NCBI RefSeq assembly: GCF_003438995.1
Contig: NZ_QSUN01000001.1
Coordinates: forward strand, 62,001-126,000
Length of the DNA stretch: 64,000 bases
Direction of reading: 5' to 3'
Origin: Bacteroides sp. OM05-12
Lineage (GTDB): Bacteria > Bacteroidota > Bacteroidia > Bacteroidales > Bacteroidaceae
The notes below the pieces were generated by a model. The model was not told the DNA's origin and made no database searches. It saw only the letters and a list, made by a program, of their open reading frames with translations. This document shows positions 7,933 through 17,717 of the stretch, piece by piece. The stretch's first letter is position 1; every line of letters begins with the position of its first letter. Both the position numbers and the translations under genes were made by a program.

Positions 7933-9786
7933 CTAGTCATTTGTTTTATACCCTAAAGTTCCTCCAAGATTATAAGTCTGATTATTGGGTAATTTCTTGC
8001 CCGTTCCTTTCTTAAGTAACCTCTTCAATTTCTTTAAATGATGCTGATAAACACCTCGTGGAGTAGTTTGCTCCTTTTTACAAATAAAAGCTGCCATTCC
8101 CACGACTTCCCCTATCATCCCAGTAGTACGCATCACCCTTGTTGTCCCCAATGCCACATGAGTTACACTTATATTGCGTCCTGCCATAAACAGATTCTCT
8201 ATATTCCGGGAATAAAAGCACCGATAAGGAATAGGATAATGATATGTACCAATGTGTTTAGCTATAGATTTGAATTCTTCTCCCGGAAAATAGCGACTAT
8301 TATCAGGATCCGGATAATGAAGATCAATAGTCCAGGACGTACAAGCTGTGCCATCCTTATAAGAAACATGATTTATAATATCATTTTCTGTTAATATATG
8401 ATCACCTAGAAGTCTTCTTGATTCTCTTTTTCCTGCAATATAGGCTACCCACTCCAATGCCCTATTCTTATAAGACTCTTTCCCTTCATACTCATTCTTT
8501 AAATAAGACCAATTTGAAAATATCACCATTAAACCGTAATCTCTGATACGCTCAAACTCTGTTATTTGGTTCTTATTCATGCCTGTTTCCCAAGTCCACT
8601 CTCCCATAGTCACTTTTTCCGAACTTTCATCTGTAAAACGGATACCATAATCAAAAGCCGGAAAGTATTGAGGCTCTTCTTTATTTACAGAATACCATTG
8701 AACAGAGGCTCCCATTACCTGATTATCGGCAGCATCCATTGCACTTGGTTCATTAAACTCACTTTTACTTTCTCTACCCATCTTAAAATCGGCTCCTGCC
8801 ATATAACCAACTGCCCCATCTCCTGTACAATCTACAAAAAGCGGAGAGTAAAAGATTTGTTGCTTTCCAGTTTCAATATGAGTTGCAGTAACAGAAATAA
8901 TACGATTATCTTCTTTCTGTAATGATGTCACTCTACACGAAGAATATAAAGAAATATTAGGCTCAGCAGCAATGAAAGCTTCCTTTTTTCCATCCTCATA
9001 ATAATTAGCCGGTTTAGCATTTCCTTCTTTCTCCGGACAAAACTCTTTCATCAGATTTCCTAACCTAGGATATGGTAACAATTCTATTCTACCTCCCATA
9101 TGAACACGTACCTCAGAACTGTTATTTCCTCCTAACACAGGACGGTCATTGATAAGTACAACCTTCAATCCTAATCGTGCAGCGGAAACGGCAGCACACA
9201 TGCCTGCTATTCCTCCCCCTACAACTACAAAGTCGAAGTTTCCCTTATTATCACAAGCACGAATATTAAAAGATTCGGATAAGAATCCATTCAATTCTAA
9301 TGTATCATCAGGTGGGGACATGGCTTCTTTTGAAAAATATATTGCATCACAGCGTCCATTAAATCCGGTAAGGTCATGTAAAATAATTTGTTGAGATAAC
9401 TCATCTATGTTAATGTTTCCGGCCTTTTGCCATTCCCATTTATGTCCTGTTGCACCCAATATAACTGGAAGTTCCAAGCCACCAACAGATAAAGTAAACT
9501 GTCCAGCCCCTTTCTTACTACTCCAGGGTGAGGTCCAATTGTATGTCCGCACATATACATAATACACTCCTTTTTCCGGGAATTGTACTGTAGTCTTAGC
9601 ATCCATAACAGGTCTCCCCATTCCATGTGCCATTAAATAAGATGAACCAACTTGCTCCATAAACTGCTGATCAACCACCCAGCCTCCTTTCTCCTGAAAA
9701 CTTTCTACTTCTACATACAGGTGTATAGGTTTTGCCTGACAAGCTATAGATAATAACAGAATAAACAGGATAAGATATGTCCTCAT
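7933..9786 (-). CDS. Secreted FAD-dependent oxidoreductase
   Basis: About 617 residues from the ATG at 9786; another in-frame ATG at 9822 would add 12 residues ahead of an already complete signal peptide. A beta-rich N-terminal region (about 20-170) precedes a dinucleotide-binding fold with FVVVGGGIAGMCAA and a second motif, RPVLGGNNSSEVR, typical of the PF12831-like FAD oxidoreductases found in Bacteroidetes glycan loci. LFVDCTGDGAVGYMAGAD fits the second FAD-binding segment. The substrate is unknown; in such loci these proteins are thought to oxidise sugars or related compounds in the periplasm. It is transcribed with the locus but separated from the rhamnosidase gene by 232 bp and has its own promoter element, so it may be an independent unit. 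Confidence 0.85.
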   Translation of the reverse strand: MRTYLILFILLLSIACQAKPIHLYVEVESFQEKGGWVVDQQFMEQVGSSYLMAHGMGRPVMDAKTTVQFPEKGVYYVYVRTYNWTSPWSSKKGAGQFTLSVGGLELPVILGATGHKWEWQKAGNINIDELSQQIILHDLTGFNGRCDAIYFSKEAMSPPDDTLELNGFLSESFNIRACDNKGNFDFVVVGGGIAGMCAAVSAARLGLKVVLINDRPVLGGNNSSEVRVHMGGRIELLPYPRLGNLMKEFCPEKEGNAKPANYYEDGKKEAFIAAEPNISLYSSCRVTSLQKEDNRIISVTATHIETGKQQIFYSPLFVDCTGDGAVGYMAGADFKMGRESKSEFNEPSAMDAADNQVMGASVQWYSVNKEEPQYFPAFDYGIRFTDESSEKVTMGEWTWETGMNKNQITEFERIRDYGLMVIFSNWSYLKNEYEGKESYKNRALEWVAYIAGKRESRRLLGDHILTENDIINHVSYKDGTACTSWTIDLHYPDPDNSRYFPGEEFKSIAKHIGTYHYPIPYRCFYSRNIENLFMAGRNISVTHVALGTTRVMRTTGMIGEVVGMAAFICKKEQTTPRGVYQHHLKKLKRLLKKGTGKKLPNNQTYNLGGTLGYKTND

Positions 9787-9836
9787 AACAGAAATCTTTT
9801 TATATAAATTAATAATATACAAAGAAAGTATGTCGG

Positions 9837-9844
9837 CAAATGTA
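9837..9844 (-). promoter_or_regulatory. -7 promoter element for the FAD oxidoreductase gene
   Basis: The minus strand reads TACATTTG, a TAnnTTTG match, 51 bp upstream of the chosen ATG at 9786. Confidence 0.5.
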
Positions 9845-10018
9845 AGAATATGTTTTAATATTCAAAGCCTTACAATTGATAAATTGTCTCAATAGCAACA
9901 TATAAAAACACCTGCAACATTTACTCAACTTATATATTCCAATTCATAATTAAACAAGAGACATGATAGATAACTCGAATAAAAACGCACAATAAAGAAA
10001 CCTTTTAAACACAATTTA

Positions 10019-12658
10019 TCACTCTATTTTAAGTTTAAATACGTGTTTTCCAGCCGACAAATGTTGCATACCTTTTTGACTTACTCCAACATCCGGAATA
10101 AACGTAGCAGAAGTTCCCGCTGGAATTTCTATCGAATATTTAATTTGATTATCCTTCTCCTTTATCCAGCTAATATTTAACCATCCATATGGCGTATTAT
10201 ATCGTATGTTCAAGAAATCTATATCTTTCGGAAAAAATGGGCGTAACCATATATGTTTGAATCCAGGTTGATTCTCATCTATTTGTATCCCTCCCAAACT
10301 CTTATACAACCATGCCCCAATTTCTCCAAACATGATATGGTTTAAAGAATTATCTATTATAACATCCATACGCCAATTTTCATGTAGAGTTGTAGCCCCA
10401 CTAGTAATCCAATACCCCCATGAAGGATAAGTTTTCTGAGTAGCTACAGTATAAGCAGTCTGCGCATACCCATTATCCGAGAGTGCATTCAACAAAGCCT
10501 TACTACCTAATAGTCCTACGTCCAAATGATTATTGTTTCTTATCACTAAATCATTAAGATTTGAAGCCACTTTAGTTTTATATTCTTCAGGAACAACATC
10601 CCAATATAATGGCATAGCTAACTCCGTTTGTGTTCCGTTTGCATAGATCCCTGTCTCGGTATTTAAAAATTGACGGTTTACGGCAATCTTTATTTTCTCT
10701 GCCAATTTTCCATAATAACAAGCATCTTCCTGATTTCCAAGCAATGCAGCTGCCTTTGACAAAATCATGGCATCTACATAATAATAAATAGATGAAGTCA
10801 AAGTTACATCACTCTTCGAATGTACTGGTACCCAATCTCCCAATCCCCAATCCGTGAGATTATTTTTGGAAATAGACTCAATATAAGTTACATATTTTTT
10901 AATAGATTCATACATTCGTCTCAGTAAAGTATCATCTCCATAGAATCGATAAATTTCCCATGGTATAATCGCAATGGCACTTGTCCAATCTACTCCATTA
11001 GCCCAATCAAATCCCCATACAGATGTCGGTATAATACAAGGAAGAACTCCATTTGTTTTTTGCTCATCGCAAAAATCATTCATCCATTTTTCATAAATAG
11101 AAATTACATCATAATTATACAAACCTGTTTCTATAGTTATATGCGCATCCCCTGTCCATCCATTTTTCTCCCGTTGCGGACAATCAGTAGGATAACCAAA
11201 TAAATTCGCCAAATAAGAACTATTGGTTGCCGCCCAGATTTTATTCAACAATTCCGAAGAAGAATTCCAATAACCAATTTGTGGAACATCACTGTGCATT
11301 TCGATTGCTATCAAATTTTCTTCTGAAAGATCAATCGGTAATGACGAAGAAACTTCTACAAATTGAAAACCTTTATAATTAAACTTAGGCGCAAAAATAT
11401 CTTCTTCCCCACTGAGTATAACAATATCTGTCTGGAAAGGATCACTATCATCCATTGGACGATAATGATAATCTATATTAGCCAAATTGACCGTACCATC
11501 CTCATTTAATAGTTCTCCATGCTTTAAACGGAGTATTGTTCCTTTTTTACCTTTAACTCTCAATTCTGTAATACCCGCTATATTTTTGGGGAAATGATAT
11601 ACATAACAATTATCATTTATCTTTATACATTTTAAGGCCATATAACATGCCGTTTTACGTATAGGCTGAAGAACCTGAGAGCAGATTCTTTGAGTAGGAG
11701 AATTTGTTTCAACAGCATTTTTCCACAAGGAATCATCAAATCCCGGCATATTCCAACCTTTCATTTCTTTTCGGGCATCATAATGTTCAGCGGTATAAAT
11801 GCTATTAAAAACAACAGGGCTATCAGCTGTTCTCCAAGTAGAATCTGTCGGTATATACGAAATGCTTCCATCTGCATATTCCAAGTATAATTGGGCCGCA
11901 AAACACGGACGATTCCGCCAAGATGCTTTATCAAAAAACCAGACAGCAGTAGATTGATGATTGTACCATCCATTACCTAATTGTATACCAATAAGATTTT
12001 CTCCGTCTCTAATAAAAGACGTAACATCATGTGTAACAGACAAAATACGTTTATCAAAATGAGTATACATCGGATCTAGACAATGATTACCCACCTTTTT
12101 CCCGTTCAAACTCACTTCATGTAACCCAGCGGAAGCTATTGTAAAAAACGCACGCTTTATAGACTTATTCAAACAAATTTGCTTCCTATAATAAGGAGAA
12201 GGATGATAATCAATATCATGTTCATCTGTTATCCATTTCCCTTGCCAATCATTTTCGGACATAACACCTGTTAAAAAAGATACAACAGGAGAAAGAATCC
12301 ATTCTCCTTCTCTACTTGTTCGATAGCCTACTCTCCAATAATAGGTAGTATAAGGCTTAAGCGGCTCTCCATCATAAACAACTCTAATCCTGTCCTCCAA
12401 CAATTTACTCCAACATGCATAATTATCAACTAATCGCGTAGAATCTGTACCCATCCATACTTGTACAGAAATTATGCTATCTTTTTCCAAGAAAGGAAGT
12501 TTCCATGATAATCTAGGAGTATTCGTATCAATGCCCAATGGATTCTCCATATTCTCACATTTCAAATCAAAAGGTAGTTCCACTGTAGAAACAGTACAAG
12601 AATGTAATATCAAACAAAGCACTATATAAAATGAATATTTGATTTTGATAAGAGTCAT
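10019..12658 (-). CDS. GH78 alpha-L-rhamnosidase, lipoprotein
   Basis: 879 residues with a lipoprotein signal (LILHSC, lipid-bearing cysteine near residue 21), so probably attached to the outer membrane. The GH78 layout is clear: an N-terminal fibronectin-like domain (ENPLGIDTNTPRLSWKL), sugar-binding beta-sandwich domains, an (alpha/alpha)6 barrel with the signature TDCPQREKNGWTGDA containing the proposed general acid glutamate, and a C-terminal beta domain. GH78 enzymes remove terminal alpha-linked L-rhamnose. This is the last gene of the minus-strand susC operon, 17 bp after the transporter gene. Rhamnose is not a usual part of glucomannan, so the enzyme hints at a decorated substrate or at a second glycan. 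Confidence 0.9.
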   Translation of the reverse strand: MTLIKIKYSFYIVLCLILHSCTVSTVELPFDLKCENMENPLGIDTNTPRLSWKLPFLEKDSIISVQVWMGTDSTRLVDNYACWSKLLEDRIRVVYDGEPLKPYTTYYWRVGYRTSREGEWILSPVVSFLTGVMSENDWQGKWITDEHDIDYHPSPYYRKQICLNKSIKRAFFTIASAGLHEVSLNGKKVGNHCLDPMYTHFDKRILSVTHDVTSFIRDGENLIGIQLGNGWYNHQSTAVWFFDKASWRNRPCFAAQLYLEYADGSISYIPTDSTWRTADSPVVFNSIYTAEHYDARKEMKGWNMPGFDDSLWKNAVETNSPTQRICSQVLQPIRKTACYMALKCIKINDNCYVYHFPKNIAGITELRVKGKKGTILRLKHGELLNEDGTVNLANIDYHYRPMDDSDPFQTDIVILSGEEDIFAPKFNYKGFQFVEVSSSLPIDLSEENLIAIEMHSDVPQIGYWNSSSELLNKIWAATNSSYLANLFGYPTDCPQREKNGWTGDAHITIETGLYNYDVISIYEKWMNDFCDEQKTNGVLPCIIPTSVWGFDWANGVDWTSAIAIIPWEIYRFYGDDTLLRRMYESIKKYVTYIESISKNNLTDWGLGDWVPVHSKSDVTLTSSIYYYVDAMILSKAAALLGNQEDACYYGKLAEKIKIAVNRQFLNTETGIYANGTQTELAMPLYWDVVPEEYKTKVASNLNDLVIRNNNHLDVGLLGSKALLNALSDNGYAQTAYTVATQKTYPSWGYWITSGATTLHENWRMDVIIDNSLNHIMFGEIGAWLYKSLGGIQIDENQPGFKHIWLRPFFPKDIDFLNIRYNTPYGWLNISWIKEKDNQIKYSIEIPAGTSATFIPDVGVSQKGMQHLSAGKHVFKLKIE

Positions 12659-12675
12659 ATAAAATAATTTAGAAA

Positions 12676-14073
12676 TTAATTATTATTTCTTCTTTGTTCC
12701 AATTCTGTCGAAATAGCATAAAGCTTCTTCTCGTCAAGTGGATAACGCGAAATGAAAAAAGCAGAAAGCATTGTGGCAATAGCCGGAAAAATACTCATCA
12801 TCATACAAATACCTGTTTGAGCAAAATCAGACTGAGCAACATTAGCCTTAAAACCAAAGTAGGCTAATAACCACCCAGTCAATGCACCTCCAATAGTCCA
12901 ACCGAACTTCTGAGACATAGAAGATGAAGAAAAAATCAACCCTGTTGCACGTCTTCCTGTTTTCCATTCCGAATAATCAGAGATATCTGCATACATCGAC
13001 CATAACAATGGAGAAATAATTCCTGCACAAATACTAATCAATATTTGTAATATAAGAATACCCCAAACGAAATCTTTGGGTAAAAAATAAAAGAGCACAC
13101 TTAAAATTGTAGCACAGACCATCGCTATAAAATATGTCCTTTTTTTCCCTATTCTTTTTGTCAATGTTGGAACAAACATAATCCCAAGAATGTTAGCAGC
13201 CTGACCCAAAACCAGATAAACCGTAACAAGAGTTATAGCTGTATTCATAAAAGAGAAAGAAAAGACATCAGAACTATCCACATAATATTTAAAATAAAAC
13301 ACAGCGGAACCATCACGAAGAGAATTAAAGACTAACGCCATAATTCCGGCTACCAATAGAATCCACCATGGTTTATTGTTTCCTAAATCTTTCAAATCTT
13401 CTTTTAATGACCCTTTCTCTTCTTCAATTGGTTTTACTCTTTCTTTTGTCCAAAAAAAAGTGAAAAGAAACATTCCTATTGCCATGATAGCAAAGACTAC
13501 AGCTGCCATTTGCCAGCCAAAGGCTATATCCGGAAAACCTGCAGAAAGTTTCACTTTACTAAATATATCCACTAACGGTTCAATAAGAAACAAGACTAAA
13601 ATACTCCCACCAAACGCAAATGTCATACGATAAGATGAAAACTCAGTACGAACTTGCGGATCAGCCGACATCACTCCCAATAAAGAAGCATAAGGAACAT
13701 TAATAAGAGAGTAAACCATCATCATCAGTGTATAGGTAACATAAGCAAAAACTATCTTAGAGAGCATACTTTCACCAAAAGATGAAAAAGTTAAGATTCC
13801 GCAAATACCGAATGGAATCGCTACCCACAATAAATATGGTCGAAACTTGCCCCAACGAGAATTCGTTCGGTCACCAAGAATCCCAACAAACGGATCAAGA
13901 AAAGTATCCCATATACGGGTAATAAGAAACATAGTCCCCACTACAGCAGAAGAAATGCCAACGACATCAGTGTAGAAAAACAGTAGATACATGGTAAACA
14001 GTTTCCAAAACATAGAAGAAGCCGCATCTCCCAATCCATAACCTATCTTTTCTCTTAATTTTATGTTCTCCAT
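12676..14073 (-). CDS. GPH-type sugar:cation symporter (MFS)
   Basis: A 465-residue inner-membrane transporter with about 12 hydrophobic segments. The N-terminus shows the glycoside-pentoside-hexuronide family pattern (EKIGYGLGDAASSMFWK, and RIWDTFLDPFVGILGDRT with the conserved aspartates). It would bring oligosaccharides freed in the periplasm into the cytoplasm, where the GH130 enzyme encoded by the adjacent gene would act. Spacing is tight on both sides (16-17 bp), indicating one operon. A sodium/sugar symporter sits beside the mannosylglucose phosphorylase gene in the described Bacteroides fragilis mannan cluster, which supports the role. The cargo is inferred. Confidence 0.9.
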   Translation of the reverse strand: MENIKLREKIGYGLGDAASSMFWKLFTMYLLFFYTDVVGISSAVVGTMFLITRIWDTFLDPFVGILGDRTNSRWGKFRPYLLWVAIPFGICGILTFSSFGESMLSKIVFAYVTYTLMMMVYSLINVPYASLLGVMSADPQVRTEFSSYRMTFAFGGSILVLFLIEPLVDIFSKVKLSAGFPDIAFGWQMAAVVFAIMAIGMFLFTFFWTKERVKPIEEEKGSLKEDLKDLGNNKPWWILLVAGIMALVFNSLRDGSAVFYFKYYVDSSDVFSFSFMNTAITLVTVYLVLGQAANILGIMFVPTLTKRIGKKRTYFIAMVCATILSVLFYFLPKDFVWGILILQILISICAGIISPLLWSMYADISDYSEWKTGRRATGLIFSSSSMSQKFGWTIGGALTGWLLAYFGFKANVAQSDFAQTGICMMMSIFPAIATMLSAFFISRYPLDEKKLYAISTELEQRRNNN

Positions 14074-14089
14074 AATACTTATTCTACGT

Positions 14090-15259
14090 TTAATATTTCA
14101 AATATTGTTTATTTTGATTCACCATTGCAATAATATTACGTACAGACTCAATAGAACGAAATCCGTCTGTAGGTGTATGTTTACAATAATCCACTAATTG
14201 TTCAACAGTAGATTCCGCAACATGAAGTCTCGTGTCTGATGAAGCATAATAAATATATACTTTCCCGTTCTCATCAACAATCCATCCGTTTGCAAATAAC
14301 ACATTAGAAACATCCCCTATGCGCTCTTCATTAACAGGAGCCATGAAATAGCCAGCTGGTTCAGCTATGATCTTAGTCGGTTCTTCTAATGATGTCATAT
14401 ATAAGTAAAGGACATAACGTAATCCTGCGGCACAAGCCCTGACTCCATGTGCTAAATGTAGCCATCCTCCTGACGTTTTTATCGGATGTGGGCCTTCCCC
14501 ATTCTTAACTTCTTTAATCGTATGATAAAAACGTTTATTTATAATTATTTCATTTTGAACTTCTGCATGACAAATATCCTCAACTAAAGCCCAACCGATC
14601 CCCCCTCCGTTGCCAGCATCAATGAAGCCGTCTTGGGGACGCGTATATAATGCATACTTCCCATCTACAAATTCCGGGTGAAGCACCACATTACGCTGTT
14701 GGCTTTTAGATTTCAAATCAGGTAAACGTTGCCATGTTCTCAAATCTTTAGTACGAGCAATTCCTGCGACAGCTATTGCAGAGGATAAATCTCCCGCAAG
14801 AGCATTCGGATCTTTGCGTTCTGCACAAAAAATACCATATATCCATCCGTCCTCATGAGCAGTCAAACGCATATCATACATATTTGTATCAGGGACTCCC
14901 GTTTCAGGCATTTCTATCGGATAATCCCAAAAACGAAAACCATCTACAGGGCTTTCACTTTCTGCTACAGCAAAGAATGATTTACGATCAGCTCCTTCAA
15001 CACGTGCTACTAGATAATATTTTCCATTAAGTTTTATTGCTCCAGTATTCATTACGGCATTGATTCCGATACGTTCTTCCATAAATGGATTTCTCTTTTC
15101 ATCAAAATCATATTTCCAGATTAACGGAGTGTGATCAGCCGTTAACACAGGATAATAATAACGGCTATAAATACCATTGTTTCTGTCATACTTCTTATTT
15201 CTTCTACTAATAAGAGCTTCATATTCTTTTCTTAACTCTTCCAGTCTACTATTACTCAT
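14090..15259 (-). CDS. GH130 4-O-beta-mannosyl-glucose phosphorylase
   Basis: 389 residues without a signal peptide, so cytoplasmic. The sequence fits the GH130 five-bladed propeller and closely resembles Bacteroides mannosylglucose phosphorylase in length and motifs: [28 protein letters not shown] and NMYDMRLT, whose aspartate (D129) corresponds to the proposed general acid. Further conserved pieces are [17 protein letters not shown] and GEGPHPIKT. The reaction is mannosyl-beta-1,4-glucose plus phosphate giving mannose 1-phosphate and glucose. In the B. fragilis pathway this enzyme works with a cellobiose 2-epimerase, but no epimerase gene is present in this window. It sits between the symporter and the GH140-like gene in the operon. 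Confidence 0.9.
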   Translation of the reverse strand: MSNSRLEELRKEYEALISRRNKKYDRNNGIYSRYYYPVLTADHTPLIWKYDFDEKRNPFMEERIGINAVMNTGAIKLNGKYYLVARVEGADRKSFFAVAESESPVDGFRFWDYPIEMPETGVPDTNMYDMRLTAHEDGWIYGIFCAERKDPNALAGDLSSAIAVAGIARTKDLRTWQRLPDLKSKSQQRNVVLHPEFVDGKYALYTRPQDGFIDAGNGGGIGWALVEDICHAEVQNEIIINKRFYHTIKEVKNGEGPHPIKTSGGWLHLAHGVRACAAGLRYVLYLYMTSLEEPTKIIAEPAGYFMAPVNEERIGDVSNVLFANGWIVDENGKVYIYYASSDTRLHVAESTVEQLVDYCKHTPTDGFRSIESVRNIIAMVNQNKQYLKY

Positions 15260-15286
15260 ATCAATTATATTTTAATCGGTTTATGA

Positions 15287-16648
15287 TTATTCAATTATTA
15301 GCACCCAATCGTTTCCTTTCCCCATAGAAGGAGCATACGCAGAAAATTCACGTAAATCTACTTTTTTATAAAAAGAATTCTCTCCCGTTCGAGGATTCAT
15401 CCAACTCAATGTTTTCTGTTTTTTATCCATTTGGGATATCCGAAGCGTGATTTTACCACCTTCAGGTAAATAAACCAACAAGTATTTATGATTGCCAAAA
15501 GCTACCGGATAATTATCATCAGACATCTGACTATTACAAATAACATTTTGTTGCTGTGATCCTTCCCTAAAATCGTATTTTTCCCATAACCTACGAAAAT
15601 GAATCAAATCCCACGCACCAGGTTCATTCAAAGACTCATTCCATGGTTTATTGGCATTACACATCGGAGTATGTTTATAATCAAACATCTGCCAAACATT
15701 ATTACAACCATAAGTATATCCGCAAGCTCCACTAAACATACTTTGATAGAGTGTAGTACGTATATCATAATCATTAAATCTTCCATTCTCTACTTTAAAA
15801 CCAATAGGAATACCTTCATAACGAGATTCCCCATCCAGACACGGTTTATGAGGCTTTTTTTGCAGGTCTGGTAATAGTAGCTTACGATAAATAGCATAGT
15901 TACGTTGTGCATGTCCTGTCTGAATCATATTAAAACTCAACCACTCCTCGTCATGAAACCAAAAAGAAGAAGAATGTTCTCCATGCGGATGAAAAGTCAT
16001 CAAATGACCCTGATCAATACTTCTAATGCCATTAGCCAAAGCATTCCATATCCGAGATTTATTCCCTTCTCCACTTCGATCACCTCCTATTATCCATATC
16101 AGATTAGGCACACTGACATAACGAGCGCCAAGCCACTGCCCATAATGAAAAGCATTCTCTTCATTAAATATTTCCGGTCCCATCCCCCATTTCTTGTCAA
16201 CCTTATCTCCCCATGTCGGTAACAAAGCCACATATAATCCTTTAGAAGCAGCACAAGCCAACACTCGATCCACACGTGCAAAATAATTTGAATCAGGTCG
16301 GTTAATATCTCCATTTATTAACTGCCTATATCCACAAGCTGTTATATTATCAATACCATTTAATTCATCAAGAATAACAGTTTGAATAACAGTTACTCCT
16401 TTCTCTCTCCGATCCTCCATATAATACTCTGTTTCCTCATCAGTCAGACGACTAATAAGTTCCCATGCAGTGTCACCCAAATATAAAAAAGATGTACCAT
16501 CACCGTATTCAAGATAAGAGCCAGAGGAGTTTACCCTCAGAGCACCTCTAGAGAAGTCCGCATTATTCTTTTGCCATCTATCTTCTTGTGCCTGAATAGT
16601 CCAAACACCAAGCATGAATAAAAAATATAGAGAGATACGTTTTAGCAT
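15287..16648 (-). CDS. GH140-like (DUF4038) secreted glycosidase
   Basis: 453 residues with a type I signal peptide ending around IQAQ. The core resembles DUF4038/GH140 TIM-barrel proteins: the typical opening FLYLGDTAWELISRL, then IWIIGGDRSGEG, and the conserved PCLDGESRYEG carrying an acidic candidate catalytic residue. A short C-terminal beta domain (LVYLPEGGKITLRISQMD onward) resembles the partner domain usually found in this family. Characterised GH140 enzymes are apiosidases acting on pectic rhamnogalacturonan II, but most of the family is uncharacterised and the specificity here is not predictable. The next gene begins 4 bp away. Confidence 0.8.
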   Translation of the reverse strand: MLKRISLYFLFMLGVWTIQAQEDRWQKNNADFSRGALRVNSSGSYLEYGDGTSFLYLGDTAWELISRLTDEETEYYMEDRREKGVTVIQTVILDELNGIDNITACGYRQLINGDINRPDSNYFARVDRVLACAASKGLYVALLPTWGDKVDKKWGMGPEIFNEENAFHYGQWLGARYVSVPNLIWIIGGDRSGEGNKSRIWNALANGIRSIDQGHLMTFHPHGEHSSSFWFHDEEWLSFNMIQTGHAQRNYAIYRKLLLPDLQKKPHKPCLDGESRYEGIPIGFKVENGRFNDYDIRTTLYQSMFSGACGYTYGCNNVWQMFDYKHTPMCNANKPWNESLNEPGAWDLIHFRRLWEKYDFREGSQQQNVICNSQMSDDNYPVAFGNHKYLLVYLPEGGKITLRISQMDKKQKTLSWMNPRTGENSFYKKVDLREFSAYAPSMGKGNDWVLIIE

Positions 16649-16652
16649 ATAT

Positions 16653-17693
16653 TCATTTCTTTTGAATACTTAAATATTTTTCAACAACAGCCATTTGCGG
16701 GCGATCCAAACTATCTTGCGGAGTAATAGACATGAAATAATCTCCCCACCATGGACCAGCAGCCCAATATGTTCCATTAATATTATGTTCTTGCAAATAA
16801 GACAGAAAACGGTTCAAAACTTCATTCCAACGCACATCATTATCTGGTATACCATATTCACCTATAAAACCACGCAAATTATACTTTTTTAACCAATCCA
16901 CAAATGATCTTACACGATCAACACCTTTATCTGGATAGCAGCCTTCTTCTTCGTAAGAATATTTATAAGTTCCTGAGCCATCATTGTCAAAATAAACATG
17001 CGCTTCATAGGCTAGATTATTCATTGGATCTTTTAAATATCTAAGTGTATCACTTTGCTCCAACCAACGTTCAGCAGAAGACCAATCATTTCCTCCTACT
17101 ATAATAAGGGTTTTAGTATCAACTTCCCTAATCGAATCAATAGCAGCTTGTGCCATATCGAACCAACTTATTTCTGAATCTAGGTTATGAGGTTCATTCA
17201 TTAACCCATAACCATAAATATTTTTAAACGAAACAAATTCTTGTGCTATTAATTTCCAAAATGAAGCTAGATGTTCTATGCTTAATTCATTAGTACCTAT
17301 TAAATTAGGTTCACCATCCATATAACGACGACAATAATTATGCAAATCCAAAATAACTACCATATTAAGCTTCTCAGCAGCCCGAACAAATTCTTTCATT
17401 TTATCAAGATCAGATTGGTTAAGAGGACCACTCAATTCTAATTGTAAGCGTTCCCATTTAAAGGGCATACGAATAAGTCTTAAACCTTTTTTATACCAAT
17501 AATTAAGATCTTCCGCAGTAGGATAAATATAATCTTTACCATATTCTCCAGGAAAGACAGAACCAAAATCAGCACAAGCCAAATTCACGCCATAAGGTTC
17601 ATCATCTTTTATATATTGCTTTTTATTAGAATTACAACCCGAAAAAATAAGGGACAATAACAATACGGAAAGAAATACTTTTACTTTTCTCAT
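16653..17693 (-). CDS. GH5 endo-beta-1,4-glucanase-like lipoprotein (copy 1)
   Basis: 346 residues with a lipobox (LIFSGC, C20), suggesting an outer-membrane lipoprotein. The GH5 barrel is complete: YGVNLACADFG at the start, RMPFKWERLQ, DLHNY, the acid/base glutamate in LMNEPHN (E167) and the nucleophile in FIGEYGIP (E279). The overall pattern resembles GH5 subfamily 5 endoglucanases, but the substrate could be mixed-linkage glucan or glucomannan. It is the most divergent of three related GH5 proteins in the block, roughly 45% identical by eye to the other two. It belongs to the susC operon. Confidence 0.88.
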   Translation of the reverse strand: MRKVKVFLSVLLLSLIFSGCNSNKKQYIKDDEPYGVNLACADFGSVFPGEYGKDYIYPTAEDLNYWYKKGLRLIRMPFKWERLQLELSGPLNQSDLDKMKEFVRAAEKLNMVVILDLHNYCRRYMDGEPNLIGTNELSIEHLASFWKLIAQEFVSFKNIYGYGLMNEPHNLDSEISWFDMAQAAIDSIREVDTKTLIIVGGNDWSSAERWLEQSDTLRYLKDPMNNLAYEAHVYFDNDGSGTYKYSYEEEGCYPDKGVDRVRSFVDWLKKYNLRGFIGEYGIPDNDVRWNEVLNRFLSYLQEHNINGTYWAAGPWWGDYFMSITPQDSLDRPQMAVVEKYLSIQKK

Positions 17694-17717
17694 AATATAT
17701 TAATAATGAATTATTTA

